64,000 bases of DNA from Elysia crispata (Eukaryota; Mollusca; Gastropoda; Plakobranchidae). Positions 54,437 through 64,000 of this stretch are shown here, in pieces; position 1 is the first letter of the stretch, and every line of letters begins with the position of its first letter. The position numbers and the translations under genes were made by a program. A model generated the notes under the pieces. That model had not been told where the DNA came from and searched no databases. It was given only the letters and a program-made list of their open reading frames with translations. The stretch covers positions 1 through 64,000 of the forward strand of contig JAWDGP010003959.1 of assembly GCA_033675545.1 (NCBI GenBank), in the 5' to 3' direction.

Positions 54437-55515
54437 AAATACAGGATGTTAGTGTGAAAACAGCCTAAAATTTCAATCATTTGTTCTTTTTTTCATAGAT
54501 TCTGAGGTTTCAATAATCGTTTTTTAATTTATCTGTAATCTATTGTTGTACAGTTTGTTCAATGTTTTATTTTTTCTCAAACATATAAAAAAAAATGTGA
54601 CAGCTATCTTGAAATTTATACAGTCACTTATTAACAATCTGACCTCTATATTTAGATGCGTTCTTCCATTTCTATTTATTCTATTCATATTTGCACCGTT
54701 TTATGGGACCTATGTATCAAGTTCTTACAATAACATGCCTTTTCTCTACTCTCAAGAGTTTGGATCAACTTATTTACGAATCATTAAAATTACCTAAAAA
54801 GAATGCACTGTCATAAACTCTCTCAAAATATGATTTCTTAACATACTGTACTCAACATAAAACGATTTATCAAAATAAAACTTTTTGTATCATCGGATTT
54901 GATAAGCTTCTTCTGTTGTTTGATAGAACTCGTACAGATCGGAACTCTGATGACAATTTAAACTCACTCATTGGTGATGTGAGGATCAAATATAAGGGTG
55001 AGTCTTCTGTGCAATACAAGAGTCAAGCTTTACACACCACTACCACGTTGTATATTAAATACGATAACCAACTATTAAGGCAGTAAATAATAATACTATC
55101 TGCAGTACCAGGGTTTGCATGTTTTTTCTTTGTTGTTGTTTGCTTTTGCTTTTTAGTTTCCAGCTGCTCATAACATCCAAAAGTCTCTCTTAGATTTATG
55201 CGTTTTTATTTCTTTTTTTTAGATATTAACATATTTATATTTGTAAGTTAGGGGTTGATTGAATTATCACTATTTGTTGCAAGAGTGACTCATTCCATTA
55301 TCAATCGCTTTTGTGTCCTGCCTTGAAAAACCTACCGCTTTTAGATGGAAGGAGTTGATTCGTACAATCTGTCCTTCCTCACCGATTCATTGCTACTAAT
55401 TCTAGGTCAAATACAATAATTTTATTTTTCCACATTTTTCTGTCTCTCCTTTTCTTGGCCGATTTGGTAAACTGTTTGCAATGATAATATTTTGTTTGAT
55501 GTAAAACCCTGTTCT

Positions 55516-55716
55516 TCAATCACTAGAGCTCTTATCGTGCCTGGTTTTGCCTCCACTCCTTGCTGTTGAGGGAACTGTTGAGGTAGCAGAGCCGCATGGC
55601 AGGGCCGTCACTTCGTCTCTCTGTACCCTGAGGGTCGACCTGGTGTCCTGGTGCCAGTCTGTGTAGCCATTGTGCAGGCTGGAAGCCAGCCGTTTGCCCT
55701 TATATATCATCTCTGT
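55516..55716 (-). CDS. Terminal coding exon of an unidentified gene, 3' part
   Basis: Minus frame reads T-E-M-I-Y-K-G-K-R-L-A-S-S-L-H-N-G-Y-T-D, then W-H-Q-D-T-R-S-T-L-R-V-Q-R-D-E-V, and ends T-R-H-D-K-S-S-S-D-TGA at 55516. The codon use and composition look like a genuine hydrophilic C-terminus. The upstream edge runs straight into the 70-bp array. Either the exon starts in the last array unit, at the acceptor-like ctcctttacag, or it was once continuous with the piece at 56575-56537. I do not recognise the family. Confidence 0.55.
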   Translation of the reverse strand, partial: TEMIYKGKRLASSLHNGYTDWHQDTRSTLRVQRDEVTALPCGSATSTVPSTARSGGKTRHDKSSSD

Positions 55717-56556
55717 AAAGGAGTTTGCTCTCATCAAGTTTGTCCTCTTTAGCCTCACGCAGATGTCCCTTATATATCATCTCTGTAAAGGAGTTTGCTC
55801 TCATCAAGTTTGTCCTCTTTAGCCTCACGCAGATGTCCCTTATATATCATCTCTGTAAAGGAGTTTGCTCTCATGAAGTTTGTCATCTTTAGCCTCACGC
55901 AGATGTCCCTTATATATCATCTCTGTAAAGGAGTTTGCTCTCATCAAGTTTGTCCTCTTTAGCCTCACGCAGATATCCATTATACATCATCTCTGTAAAG
56001 GAGTTTGATCTCATCAAGTTTGTCCTCTTTAGCCTCACGCAGATGTCCCTTATATATCATCTCTGTAAAGGAGTTTGCTCTCATCAAGTTTGTCCTCTTT
56101 AGCCTCACGCAGATATCCCTTATATATCATCTCTGTAAAGGAGTTTGCTCTCATCAAGTTTGTCCTCTTTAGCCTCACGCAGATGTCCCTTATACATCAT
56201 CCCTGTAAAGGAGTTTGCTCTCATCAAGTTTGTCCTCTTTAGCCTCACGCAGATGTCCCTTATACATCATCCCTGTAAAGGAGTTTGCTCTCATCAAGTT
56301 TGTCCTCTTTAGCCTCACGCAGATGTCCCTTATACATCATCTCTGTAAAGGAGTTTGCTCTCATGAAGTTTGTCATCTTTAGCCTCACGCAGATGTCCCT
56401 TATATATCATCTCTGTAAAGGAGTTTGCTCTCATCAAGTTTATCCTCTTTAGCCTCACGCAGCTATCCCTTATATATCATCTCTGTAAAGGAGTTTGCTC
56501 TCATCAAGTTTGTCCTCTTTAGCCTCACGCAGATATCCCTTATATATCATCTCTGT
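55697..56556 (-). repeat. 70-bp minisatellite, exactly 12 periods
   Basis: The motif cccttatatatcatctctgt recurs from 55697 to 56537 every 70 bp. The array adds 840 bp. The 70-bp period rotates the reading frame and brings in ATA-TAA stops. Each unit contains a pyrimidine-rich acceptor-like CTCCTTTACAG on the minus strand. Confidence 0.95.
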
Positions 56557-56575
56557 TCGCAAGCCACGCCGGGTA
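56537..56575 (-). CDS. 5' part of the same exon, beyond the array
   Basis: A strong acceptor with a branch-like ctaac (rc of 56576-56600, ending tatctgcag) precedes T-R-R-G-L-R-T-E-M-I-Y-K-G. The last 20 bases equal the first 20 of the 3' part, and the two pieces join in one frame if the array is removed. It is the likely original exon start. Confidence 0.45.
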
Positions 56576-57015
56576 CTGCAGATAGTTAGGAAATAACTCA
56601 CAAAAATCATAACATAGTGATCCCAAAGGAAGCAGATGGAAACTTTTAAACGAAAAAAAACAAAGCAATATGGGTTTTAAATAATTAAAGAAGAAAGATT
56701 GTTACTGCGTGCGTGTGTACGTTTGTCCCAAAATGACTTTTTGATCAGGAAAATCAATCACGCAAAAAACAGCTAGAAAATGCAAAAACGATAGATAAGA
56801 GATAATATTGAGACTTGAGTTCCGCTATTTCTCAAATTATGATATCAGGAATGTGTCAAGAGGTTTAACAAGTACTGGGAACTTCTATGTTTAGCGCAGT
56901 TCGCGTGAGTTTTATGAGGAAAATATGGGTATTTCTTCCATTGTGGTAAAATAAAAGAGCTTAAAAAGTCCTCAGCTGGGTGACAATAATTTCCCAAATT
57001 TTGCCAATTTAAGCG

Positions 57016-57152
57016 AGGACATGGTACCCTCAGGACATGGTACCCTCAGGACATGGTACCCTCAGGACATGGTACCCTCAGGACATGGTACCCTCAGGAC
57101 ATGGTACCCTCAGGATATGGTACCCTCAGGACATGGTACCCTCAGGATATGG
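57016..57152 (+). repeat. 16-bp tandem repeat, about 8 units
   Basis: ggacatggtaccctca repeated, with single a-to-t variants (ggatatgg) in the last units. Each unit contains the palindrome ggtacc. Confidence 0.95.
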
Positions 57153-57675
57153 TCGGATATATTTATCCATTGCTCATCTGTCTGTCTGCCTGCTTTTAAT
57201 GTGTCTGTTTGTGTGTCTCTCTTTTTTAATTATTTCTTTTTTTCCCACTCACACTGTCTCGCACTCTTCAGTCGTGTTTACCTTTTTTTCGAGCATCAAT
57301 ATTAAATACTTATTATTTCAGCTTTGGCTTTAACTAAGTTTTTCTCTCGGGCTGTTGTCACTTTTATCCTTTGCTCCTTCCAGATCCCCCAACTTAACAA
57401 TTCCTTAATTCTCTGCTCTCAATTTTTTTTTCCTTTCTATGCTGTCGCAAATGTCATATCTGACTTCGTCTCTGTTTTGTTTTACTTCTCTTTTTCCTTT
57501 GAAACTATTAAAAGAATACACCAAATGAAATATCTCTGAAGATACAGATACAATCAGCGAATCCCTCGCTGTCAATTTCTAACGCGTAGATCCCTCTTTT
57601 TTCAACAAATACCACGTTCTCCAAAAAAGGGGAAAAACTTGTGGTAGAATAATATTACTTCATCTGCTCTAGACT

Positions 57676-57880
57676 ACTCTTGGCTAGTTTACTCTCATAA
57701 TTATGTCTCATAATATAATCATGCTGTGGTTGTGGCTAGTTTATTCTCATATTTCTCATAATATAATTATGCTGTGGTTGTGGCTAGTTTATTCTCATAT
57801 TTCTCATAATATAATTATGCTGTGGTTGTGGCTAGTTTATTCTCATATTTCTCATAATATAATTATGCTGTGGTTGTATA
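57676..57880 (+). repeat. 48-bp tandem repeat, about 4 units
   Basis: gtggctagtttattctcat then ttctcataatataattatgc recurs near 57680, 57732, 57780 and 57829. Confidence 0.9.
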
Positions 57881-59085
57881 ACAAGATGATATGAAAAAAA
57901 AAGTCTGACGGATTGTTTTTGTTTTCACGTTGTAATATTAGTTCAAGTGTATATAAAAGCACTAATTTTACAGTAGCCAAACCCAAATATTTTAGTTTGC
58001 TGTCAGAGTTTGGAAAAAAAGTATAACAAGACAAGTGTGAGTATCTGTTGTTTCTTTTCTAGATTTTTAAATGATGCTTGATTTAGATTAAAGACACGTA
58101 TGTATCACTCAGAAGAATCTTCCAATGGAATATTTAGATTAACAACATTCGCAGAAAAATTTTTACATAGAGGAAAAAAAATACAAACGTTCTTTCTTGA
58201 AACTGCGGTCTCACGCAAATCATGGTGATGTCAAATTTCATCAACTTTGTCTAAAATACTTAATTTTTAAAAAATTCAGAATTGCCTTTTCAAAGTGCGA
58301 ATTTCTATAACTAAGTTAGTCTTATGATGACAGGATTAATATGAAAATTCACTTACCAGTGTTTGGTTTTCAGAATGCAAATGACCTTTCGATATCAAGT
58401 TATTCAAAAACCATAAAAAATAATTTCAATGGAATTCTGCAGATTTTTAAATAAATGAACAGGTTTTTAAGTGTTTCAATTTGATTTTTCTTTTATTTTT
58501 TTTTACTCTTCGAATTCTTTTTTTTTTTAAACTTAACAAATTACATTTTATTAAGAGTTTCGAAATCTATTCCTTATAACGTTTTCAAGCTGTCGACAAT
58601 TTACACTTAATGGATTCGCAGAGATTTGTTCATCAAGCCCTTTAAATGACAAAAAAAAAATGCTTGTTCTGCACACTACAGGTGCTGACTTTCCCATGGA
58701 CCAATAACCATCAGTTCCATTAGCAATTTCGGTCTGTCGGTAGCCCTTGATTAATATATAGAGATTTTAATGCCATGTCAAGACAACCGTTAGCAACTAA
58801 CAACATTTTTGGAGGAAATTTACAAAAAGAAAAGCGTAAAATTCCAAAAAAAAATCGGGAATACTAAAACCGATTTCAGTGTAGTGAGGTATTTTTTCAT
58901 ATCCTTATACTTATTACTGAGACAATATCGACTCTTTCAGTCCTTAGCTAGAGGCTATTTCGAGAAAAAATTTTGACATGTGCTTGTTGAGATGAGTGCA
59001 CAAGAGACTTTTCGTCAGATATTACTGGCCATGACAGAGAAAGAACAATAAAAGCTATAATTGATAAAAGGCAAGAAGCAAGAAA

Positions 59086-59089
59086 AGAA

Positions 59090-59131
<42 letters not shown>

Positions 59132-59161
59132 TGAGAGAGAAAGAGAGAGAGAAAGAGAGAA
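59086..59161 (+). repeat. GA-rich tract
   Basis: GA units with regular gaaag interruptions. Confidence 0.9.
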
Positions 59162-60254
59162 GGGGGGGATAGATTCATATAAAACACAGAGGCTTACAGA
59201 GTCATTAGTAAAGGCATACAGATGATTTAGAAATAAGACTTGCTGCAAGATCAATGAAAGGACGGGGCAGGGTTGACAAGGCGCTTCTCCATACCCTGCA
59301 ATATTTTCTGAAAAGAAAATATGACGCTTTTAGGTTGAAAGATTTATCTAAAACTCTCAGGAAAGTTTTGCAGCAAGATAAAAATCGTATGTAGTCATTG
59401 CTTAGAAACGTTCATTTTACTAGTTCCTGCCTGCCTGATGTGGGGTTGTTTTGCAATCTGGAAGAAGTAAGTCTACTTTCTCGGCGGTCCTTTGGAAGGG
59501 GTCTGGGTATATGAAGCGATTCATCGAGTAAAGGTATACAGCTGTCGAAGTAAAAAGACACAAGTAGGAGAAGCAGAGCCGCCCCAGAATGTTATTCTCT
59601 CACGGCTATTACAGGTTTGCGTCTGTATAGTCCACATTTCCTCATTGTAAATATAGACATATTGTAATCTTATAATTATAGCATGATCGAGCTCCCTAGC
59701 ATGTAAACTTTTATTTAGCAGGAAAGAGTAACTATTATAGATCTTGGGTTGGTTGCTTTGTGTAAAAGTCTTCGAAATGAAATGCTAGCTCATGCAAGGG
59801 TTAGATTTCTATTTTATCACGAATTTACCTTCACATGCTTTGGCGACGAATGAAACTTGAACGGCAATGAGGCAATTGTAGAGTAATGATGTTCGTTTAC
59901 AAAATTACAACTCTTTTTTTAACGCTTCATTTTTCCATATCTCAAGTGGAGGCGAAAAATCAGAGTATCAGCGAATTAATTTCCTGTTATTTTGAATCAT
60001 ATGACAAGATAATCCGATTTTCAATGCTGCACAACTCTGTCAATAATTTCTCCATAGCTAGTGGTCACTTGTGGTCACTCGTGGCCACTCCACTGCCATT
60101 CAAAATTAGAGGTCTTTTCATCAGGAAGCGCTCTATGGAAAAAAAATCAAACAAATCCGTTGTCACGTGGCTTTATTAGAAGCAATAATAATTGACACAA
60201 TCATGGAGAGGCGATAGACAAAGGACAATAAAAATTATATACATATCAAAGTTC

Positions 60255-60370
60255 TCAGCCGGTCTTAGGGTAAGAGAAAGCTCAACTGCTAGAGCTTTGA
60301 TTTGAGAATAAGAAGCCGCGTCGGATACCTTAAAACCTCAATAATACCAAGGATCAAACCCGCCACAAAC
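60255..60370 (+). mobile_element. Degenerate tRNA-like sequence, possible SINE
   Basis: agctcaactgctagagc resembles a tRNA D-arm/A box, followed by an anticodon-arm-like stretch. A B box is not convincing. Weak call. Confidence 0.25.
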
Positions 60371-63300
60371 AGTCGAACCAGAGGAGCGACAGTTAACCGA
60401 GGATCCGCTTGAGCGACATAATTATTGACAAGTTGAGGCTCGGTGCCGCTGAAAGTAGGATACTCCTAGTTCATCCATCTGCCACTTTAACGGCAAGGCT
60501 TAGACATTACAGTAGAATTCTTGAAATCACTGTCGCCCAATTTTATCTTTTAATTTCTGCTGACTCTGTAAAAGGTTTTTTTTATTCTGTAATTATATCA
60601 TATCTTTTAAAGGAAAAGTCGATGTATAGTTCATAAGTATAAATCAAACTGTTTTGTTTGTTCATTAGTCAGTTAGCCTATTTGTGTACGTACTTCTCTA
60701 CCCCTTTTACAATGTCTGCCCATGTGCTCTAAGAAGGCCCCAGCCTGAGATTTGCACTTTTAAAACCGGAGAGCAAAAATATGTTCTCTAAAGTAAAGGC
60801 GACGAGTCGTTAGACGGCGCCCCTGACTAGACTTTTGTGTAAATGAAGCAACTTAAGCAAGTGACGTCCATCAAATTTTCCGCTACCCGAAATCCTCCTG
60901 ATCCCATTGATTCAGTTTTGACTCTGCTATCCAAGTAGCGCTTGAGACTGAATCCAGGCCATACTTGCTCTCACAGTCATTAGCATAAATGTCTGAAGTT
61001 TTTATTCTCTTTTGTGATGCCATCCTTTTCTGTTGAGAGCAGATTATAGAAAATTTCTTGCGAATAAATGATAGCAGCTAAGAGTGGACAGAAAGCAGGA
61101 AACGTTAGGGAAGCAAATGAGATAGTAGGCAATTCTAAAGATACACATACAGCCGACGCGTGAAACAGATGTGATATTGAGGGCTTAAGAAAATACATAA
61201 TAATACAATATAAATGAGTCCAAAAACGTTGACTTCAGATAAATTACTACAACAAACCGCTAAAAAAAAATCACTGGAAAAAAAACTAGTTTTGTTAATA
61301 TTTATATTAAATATATAAAAAATGTGAACCATAAATAAAAACAAATTACATAAACCTGAAGATTTCTGCTGTACACACTGATTTGAGTTGAATACACCAT
61401 ATCTACAGACAGCAGTCCCAATTTAGCTAACTCAAGTAGTATAATACATGAAATAGTTATTTATATCTCGCCTTGTAATTTATATGGAGCTACGGTAGGA
61501 AATTAACTACTATCCTAATGTTTTGTAAACGTTTACTCGACGAATGTAAACTGCCATAAAGAGTATCTAAAGGATCACTGCCTTGCAGAAAATCATAGCT
61601 GCATAAATGCATTCATTTTATCTCAAATGATAATGTGTAAAGGACTCATAAATGGATTTCAATATTAAATTTTCAATTACCTAACTACTTTTGTTATTTA
61701 AAGTGCAGACCAGTCATCACAAAAACCAGATGTAAAGAAAAAAAAATAAAAGGATATTAAGGAAATGATATGGGGGCAGTTAAGAGTTAAAAATTATGTG
61801 ATAGAATGAGGATGATGCAGTAACAATCTGCCCTTAGTACCAATATGCTGCGGACTATGTTCTATATTTTTTTTTTCATTTTCGACAAAAAGTGTACACA
61901 AATCCTAGCATTGTAAGTAAAGTAGGCGGATCTTAGTGCAGATGCTAGGAAAGATTTACCCTGGAGCGCTTCCCTCTTGATATGACAGTGAAGAGAATTA
62001 TTCACTAAAATTAAACATGGTTCAAAATCCATCGTTTTTCCCAGGCATACCACGAGTTGACTCCTCGCTTAACCAAACTCATTCTTAGAAAGTTTAGATC
62101 TGAACATGTGTTCTGAAGATTAAGACACAGGTTGAACAAGAGGGCGAACAATAAAAAAAGAAATCTTTAACATGAGCTGACGGACACAGAAAGCAAGTAA
62201 AGTAGCTGGAAACTTTAGGGCCATAAGAGGATTTCAAACAGGTCCACTAAAAAGATTACAAGCCGTCAGATCGATAATACAAGAAAAATTTGATTTCACA
62301 CCAATTATTTTTTTTCTATAACGGCGAGTTAATCTTTTCCGACGATGTAATTAGCTCCAAAACATTGTTAGAAATTATTCAACAAGATTTTTTAAATGAT
62401 GGTAAAAAAATATATATATTTCATCCGCCTTTTTTGAGGAGGATCACTAGTTGGAAAATTACCCAGATCTGTTCAATATTGAAACTAGAAAATTACTCAA
62501 AAAACAGGATCTGTTAAGACGTTTTATTTACCTAAACGCTGCTTTCTCTTTGTAAAGAAATTTTTAATCAGGCTTAGAAAATCTATCTTAGAGAATCAGA
62601 AATAATTAGCAAACATTCCCTTTCTTTAAGTGTAATTACAGCTGCCAGTTTCTTTTCCGGACAAAAAGTATAAAAGAGTTTTTTTTAATTAAAAAACAAA
62701 CAGTGTTTGATATCATTACCTAAGCTATAATTCTAATAGCCCAACATCCGAAGTAAAAAATTAAACATTGATTCTACCGACGCATGGGGTGATGAGCAAT
62801 TTCCATGTCTGAAAGTTCTTGTTAGTCATAATATAAATACTCTACATTATTCCCTGAACTATTATCAAATTGGATCTCAAATTGCTGCCATTACTGTCAA
62901 ATATCAAAGCCCTAATAAGCTGACTTACTTATTGAGTAAATTGATTATTATTTTTAATTATTACTTCACTGCGTGCGTATTTCTAATTACCTTATCAATT
63001 TCTTCATAGCATTTCAGAGAGATTATGTCTCCTAATTAGTTTTGTGCGAGCTGTTACCATTTTCACTAGGTTGATCAAACATGGCTTATTAGAAATATCA
63101 ATAGTTCCTAAACAAATCATTCAGTTTCAATTAAAATAAGATTTTTGTTTATAATAAAGAAAATGTCTAAGAAACTATCACATTGCTAAAACAAAGCAAG
63201 AGGTTCCGTATTTTACGCTCCGAGCAGAAAATTATTTACGGCAAAGTTGAAATGATTGTGTTAATCCACACAAAAACAAATCAGAACAAATACTGATTGA

Positions 63301-63391
63301 ATCAATGTAGTCTACTTCATGCTACATCACGAAATAAATTTGAAGCGAAAAGTATCATCACTGTAAATATTTTCAGACTGAATCTTATTTG

Positions 63392-63405
63392 AATTTTTCC
63401 TACAG
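63392..63405 (+). promoter_or_regulatory. Candidate 3' splice site in the GPCR 5' UTR
   Basis: A pyrimidine run ending in tttttcctacag lies 70 bases before the GPCR start codon. It would place a 5'-UTR intron upstream, leaving the coding part seen here in one exon. The in-frame TAG at 63413 fits UTR. No transcript evidence is available. Confidence 0.4.
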
Positions 63406-63475
63406 TTACTGCTAGATCAGTGGCCAAAGCTTTTGTGTCTTCTTTAATGGGCTTAAGACGTTTGCATTTAAAACA

Positions 63476-64000
63476 ATGTTTCAAAATTATAAACTGAACG
63501 AATCTCAAACTCAAAATTCCATTCTAATAACATCAAATTATGTTTCGACATATCCATATAGAGAGGAATTCTTAATTGTTGTAAAAATATTGGCTCCACT
63601 CTGGCCGGCCATGATATTGTTTGGTTTAGTTTCCAACATCATCAACATTATTGTCTTCCTGAAGACAGGAGCAAAAGACAACGTGACGGTTTTACTGCTT
63701 TCCCTTGCGGCGTCAGACCTAGTGTTTCTCACACTTACTACATCACCAACATGCTCTCTACTCATTCGGATTCTCGTAAAATCTCACACCTGGCCTATTG
63801 ACTACTTTATTTTCCGTTACCTGCTCTACTGGCCAGCATACACCGCATACGACCTCTCAGCTCTTATTACTGTCTCTCTAGGTATGATGCGTTGCGCATG
63901 TGTAGCTTTACCCCTTAAGTTTAAGGTAATTTTTACTAAATCCAGGACGGTTAAATGGGTCATGTTTTTAGTGGTCCTGGCTGTTTGCTTGAGGATACCA
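63476..64000 (+). CDS. Class A (rhodopsin-like) GPCR, N-terminal half, runs off the window
   Basis: First 175 codons of a seven-helix receptor, open to the last base. The N-terminal about 36 residues carry an N-E-S glycosylation sequon at residue 8. TM1 is about residues 39-62, with the class A G-x-x-x-N pattern at G50-N54. TM2 is about 70-90, with the S-L-A-A-S-D-L motif and D81 as the conserved TM2 aspartate. TM3 is about 112-138, and TM4 begins about 159. The TM3/loop-2 junction reads M-R-C-A-C-V-A-L-P-L-K-F-K: the Arg and the following P-L are kept, but the acidic residue of the E/DRY box is Met. There is no Cys 25 residues before that Arg (position 114 is Arg). The style resembles gastropod FMRFamide-like or chemosensory receptor families; that placement and the ligand are inference. 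ATG 63476 is chosen because an in-frame TAG lies at 63413 and no Met intervenes; an acceptor-like site ends at 63405. Confidence 0.87.
   Translation, partial: MFQNYKLNESQTQNSILITSNYVSTYPYREEFLIVVKILAPLWPAMILFGLVSNIINIIVFLKTGAKDNVTVLLLSLAASDLVFLTLTTSPTCSLLIRILVKSHTWPIDYFIFRYLLYWPAYTAYDLSALITVSLGMMRCACVALPLKFKVIFTKSRTVKWVMFLVVLAVCLRIP

Larger units (their letters stand above)
57881..63391. other. No gene recognised upstream of the GPCR
   Basis: AT-rich intergenic or intronic sequence. Short open frames here (for example 59886-60179, 62290-62517) show no family features. Confidence 0.5.

Noticed and set aside
59886-60179. 97-codon frame with a hydrophobic start resembling a signal peptide
   Set aside because: AT-rich hydrophobic starts are expected by chance here; no supporting splice or motif.

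Overview
This window looks like a piece of a large, AT-rich, repeat-loaded animal nuclear genome, most likely a gastropod mollusc. The evidence is spliced gene fragments with GT/AG junctions, decayed LINE and Penelope-like retroelements, a metabotropic GABA-B receptor remnant, and a rhodopsin-class GPCR of the kind expanded in snails and sea hares. There are no bacterial operons, rRNA genes or CRISPR arrays. Most long open frames lie inside tandem repeats. The species assignment is inference.

Layout. 1-7.2 kb: antisense LINE fragment (2.0-3.1 kb) and an 89-bp array (6.04-6.6 kb). 7.2-16.7 kb, minus strand: scattered exons of a receptor-like gene. Two cysteine-bearing exons (12.97-12.80 and 12.06-11.86 kb) and a long tail exon (10.0-7.2 kb) carry exactly 40 tandem copies of an 18-residue unit; a broken paralogous exon lies at 16.7-16.5 kb. 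A cluster of retroelement fragments and a compound TTA/GTA array sit between them. Several exons carry a stop or frame change, so the locus looks like a pseudogene or a badly eroding gene. 20.0-29.4 kb, plus strand: a scrambled, partly duplicated GABA-B receptor subunit 1 pseudogene, broken into by a LINE and by two copies of a small element that ends in a hairpin plus a TAAG tail, each with a 13-bp target-site duplication.

29.4-38.4 kb: mainly satellites (CTA/AAT, TTA, a 32-bp array, CT/GA/TA tracts). 38.4-39.6 kb: a decayed coding sequence of unknown family. 41.45-42.07 kb: an uninterrupted GAA array of about 206 units. 47.43 kb: a G-quadruplex-like run. 48.2-50.1 kb: a 36-bp array of 53 units, open on both strands. 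51-54.4 kb: GA/CT satellites and short duplications. 55.5-56.58 kb, minus strand: a terminal coding exon split by exactly twelve 70-bp repeats. 57-57.9 kb: two short arrays. 63.476 kb to the window end: the only clearly intact gene, the first 175 codons of a class A GPCR whose DRY motif reads M-R-C.

There is no operon-like cooperation here. The linking themes are exon-derived or exon-embedded tandem repeats, duplicated exons at different stages of decay, and recent insertion of short non-LTR elements. Exon and family calls come from hand translation and remembered family motifs; no search was run.
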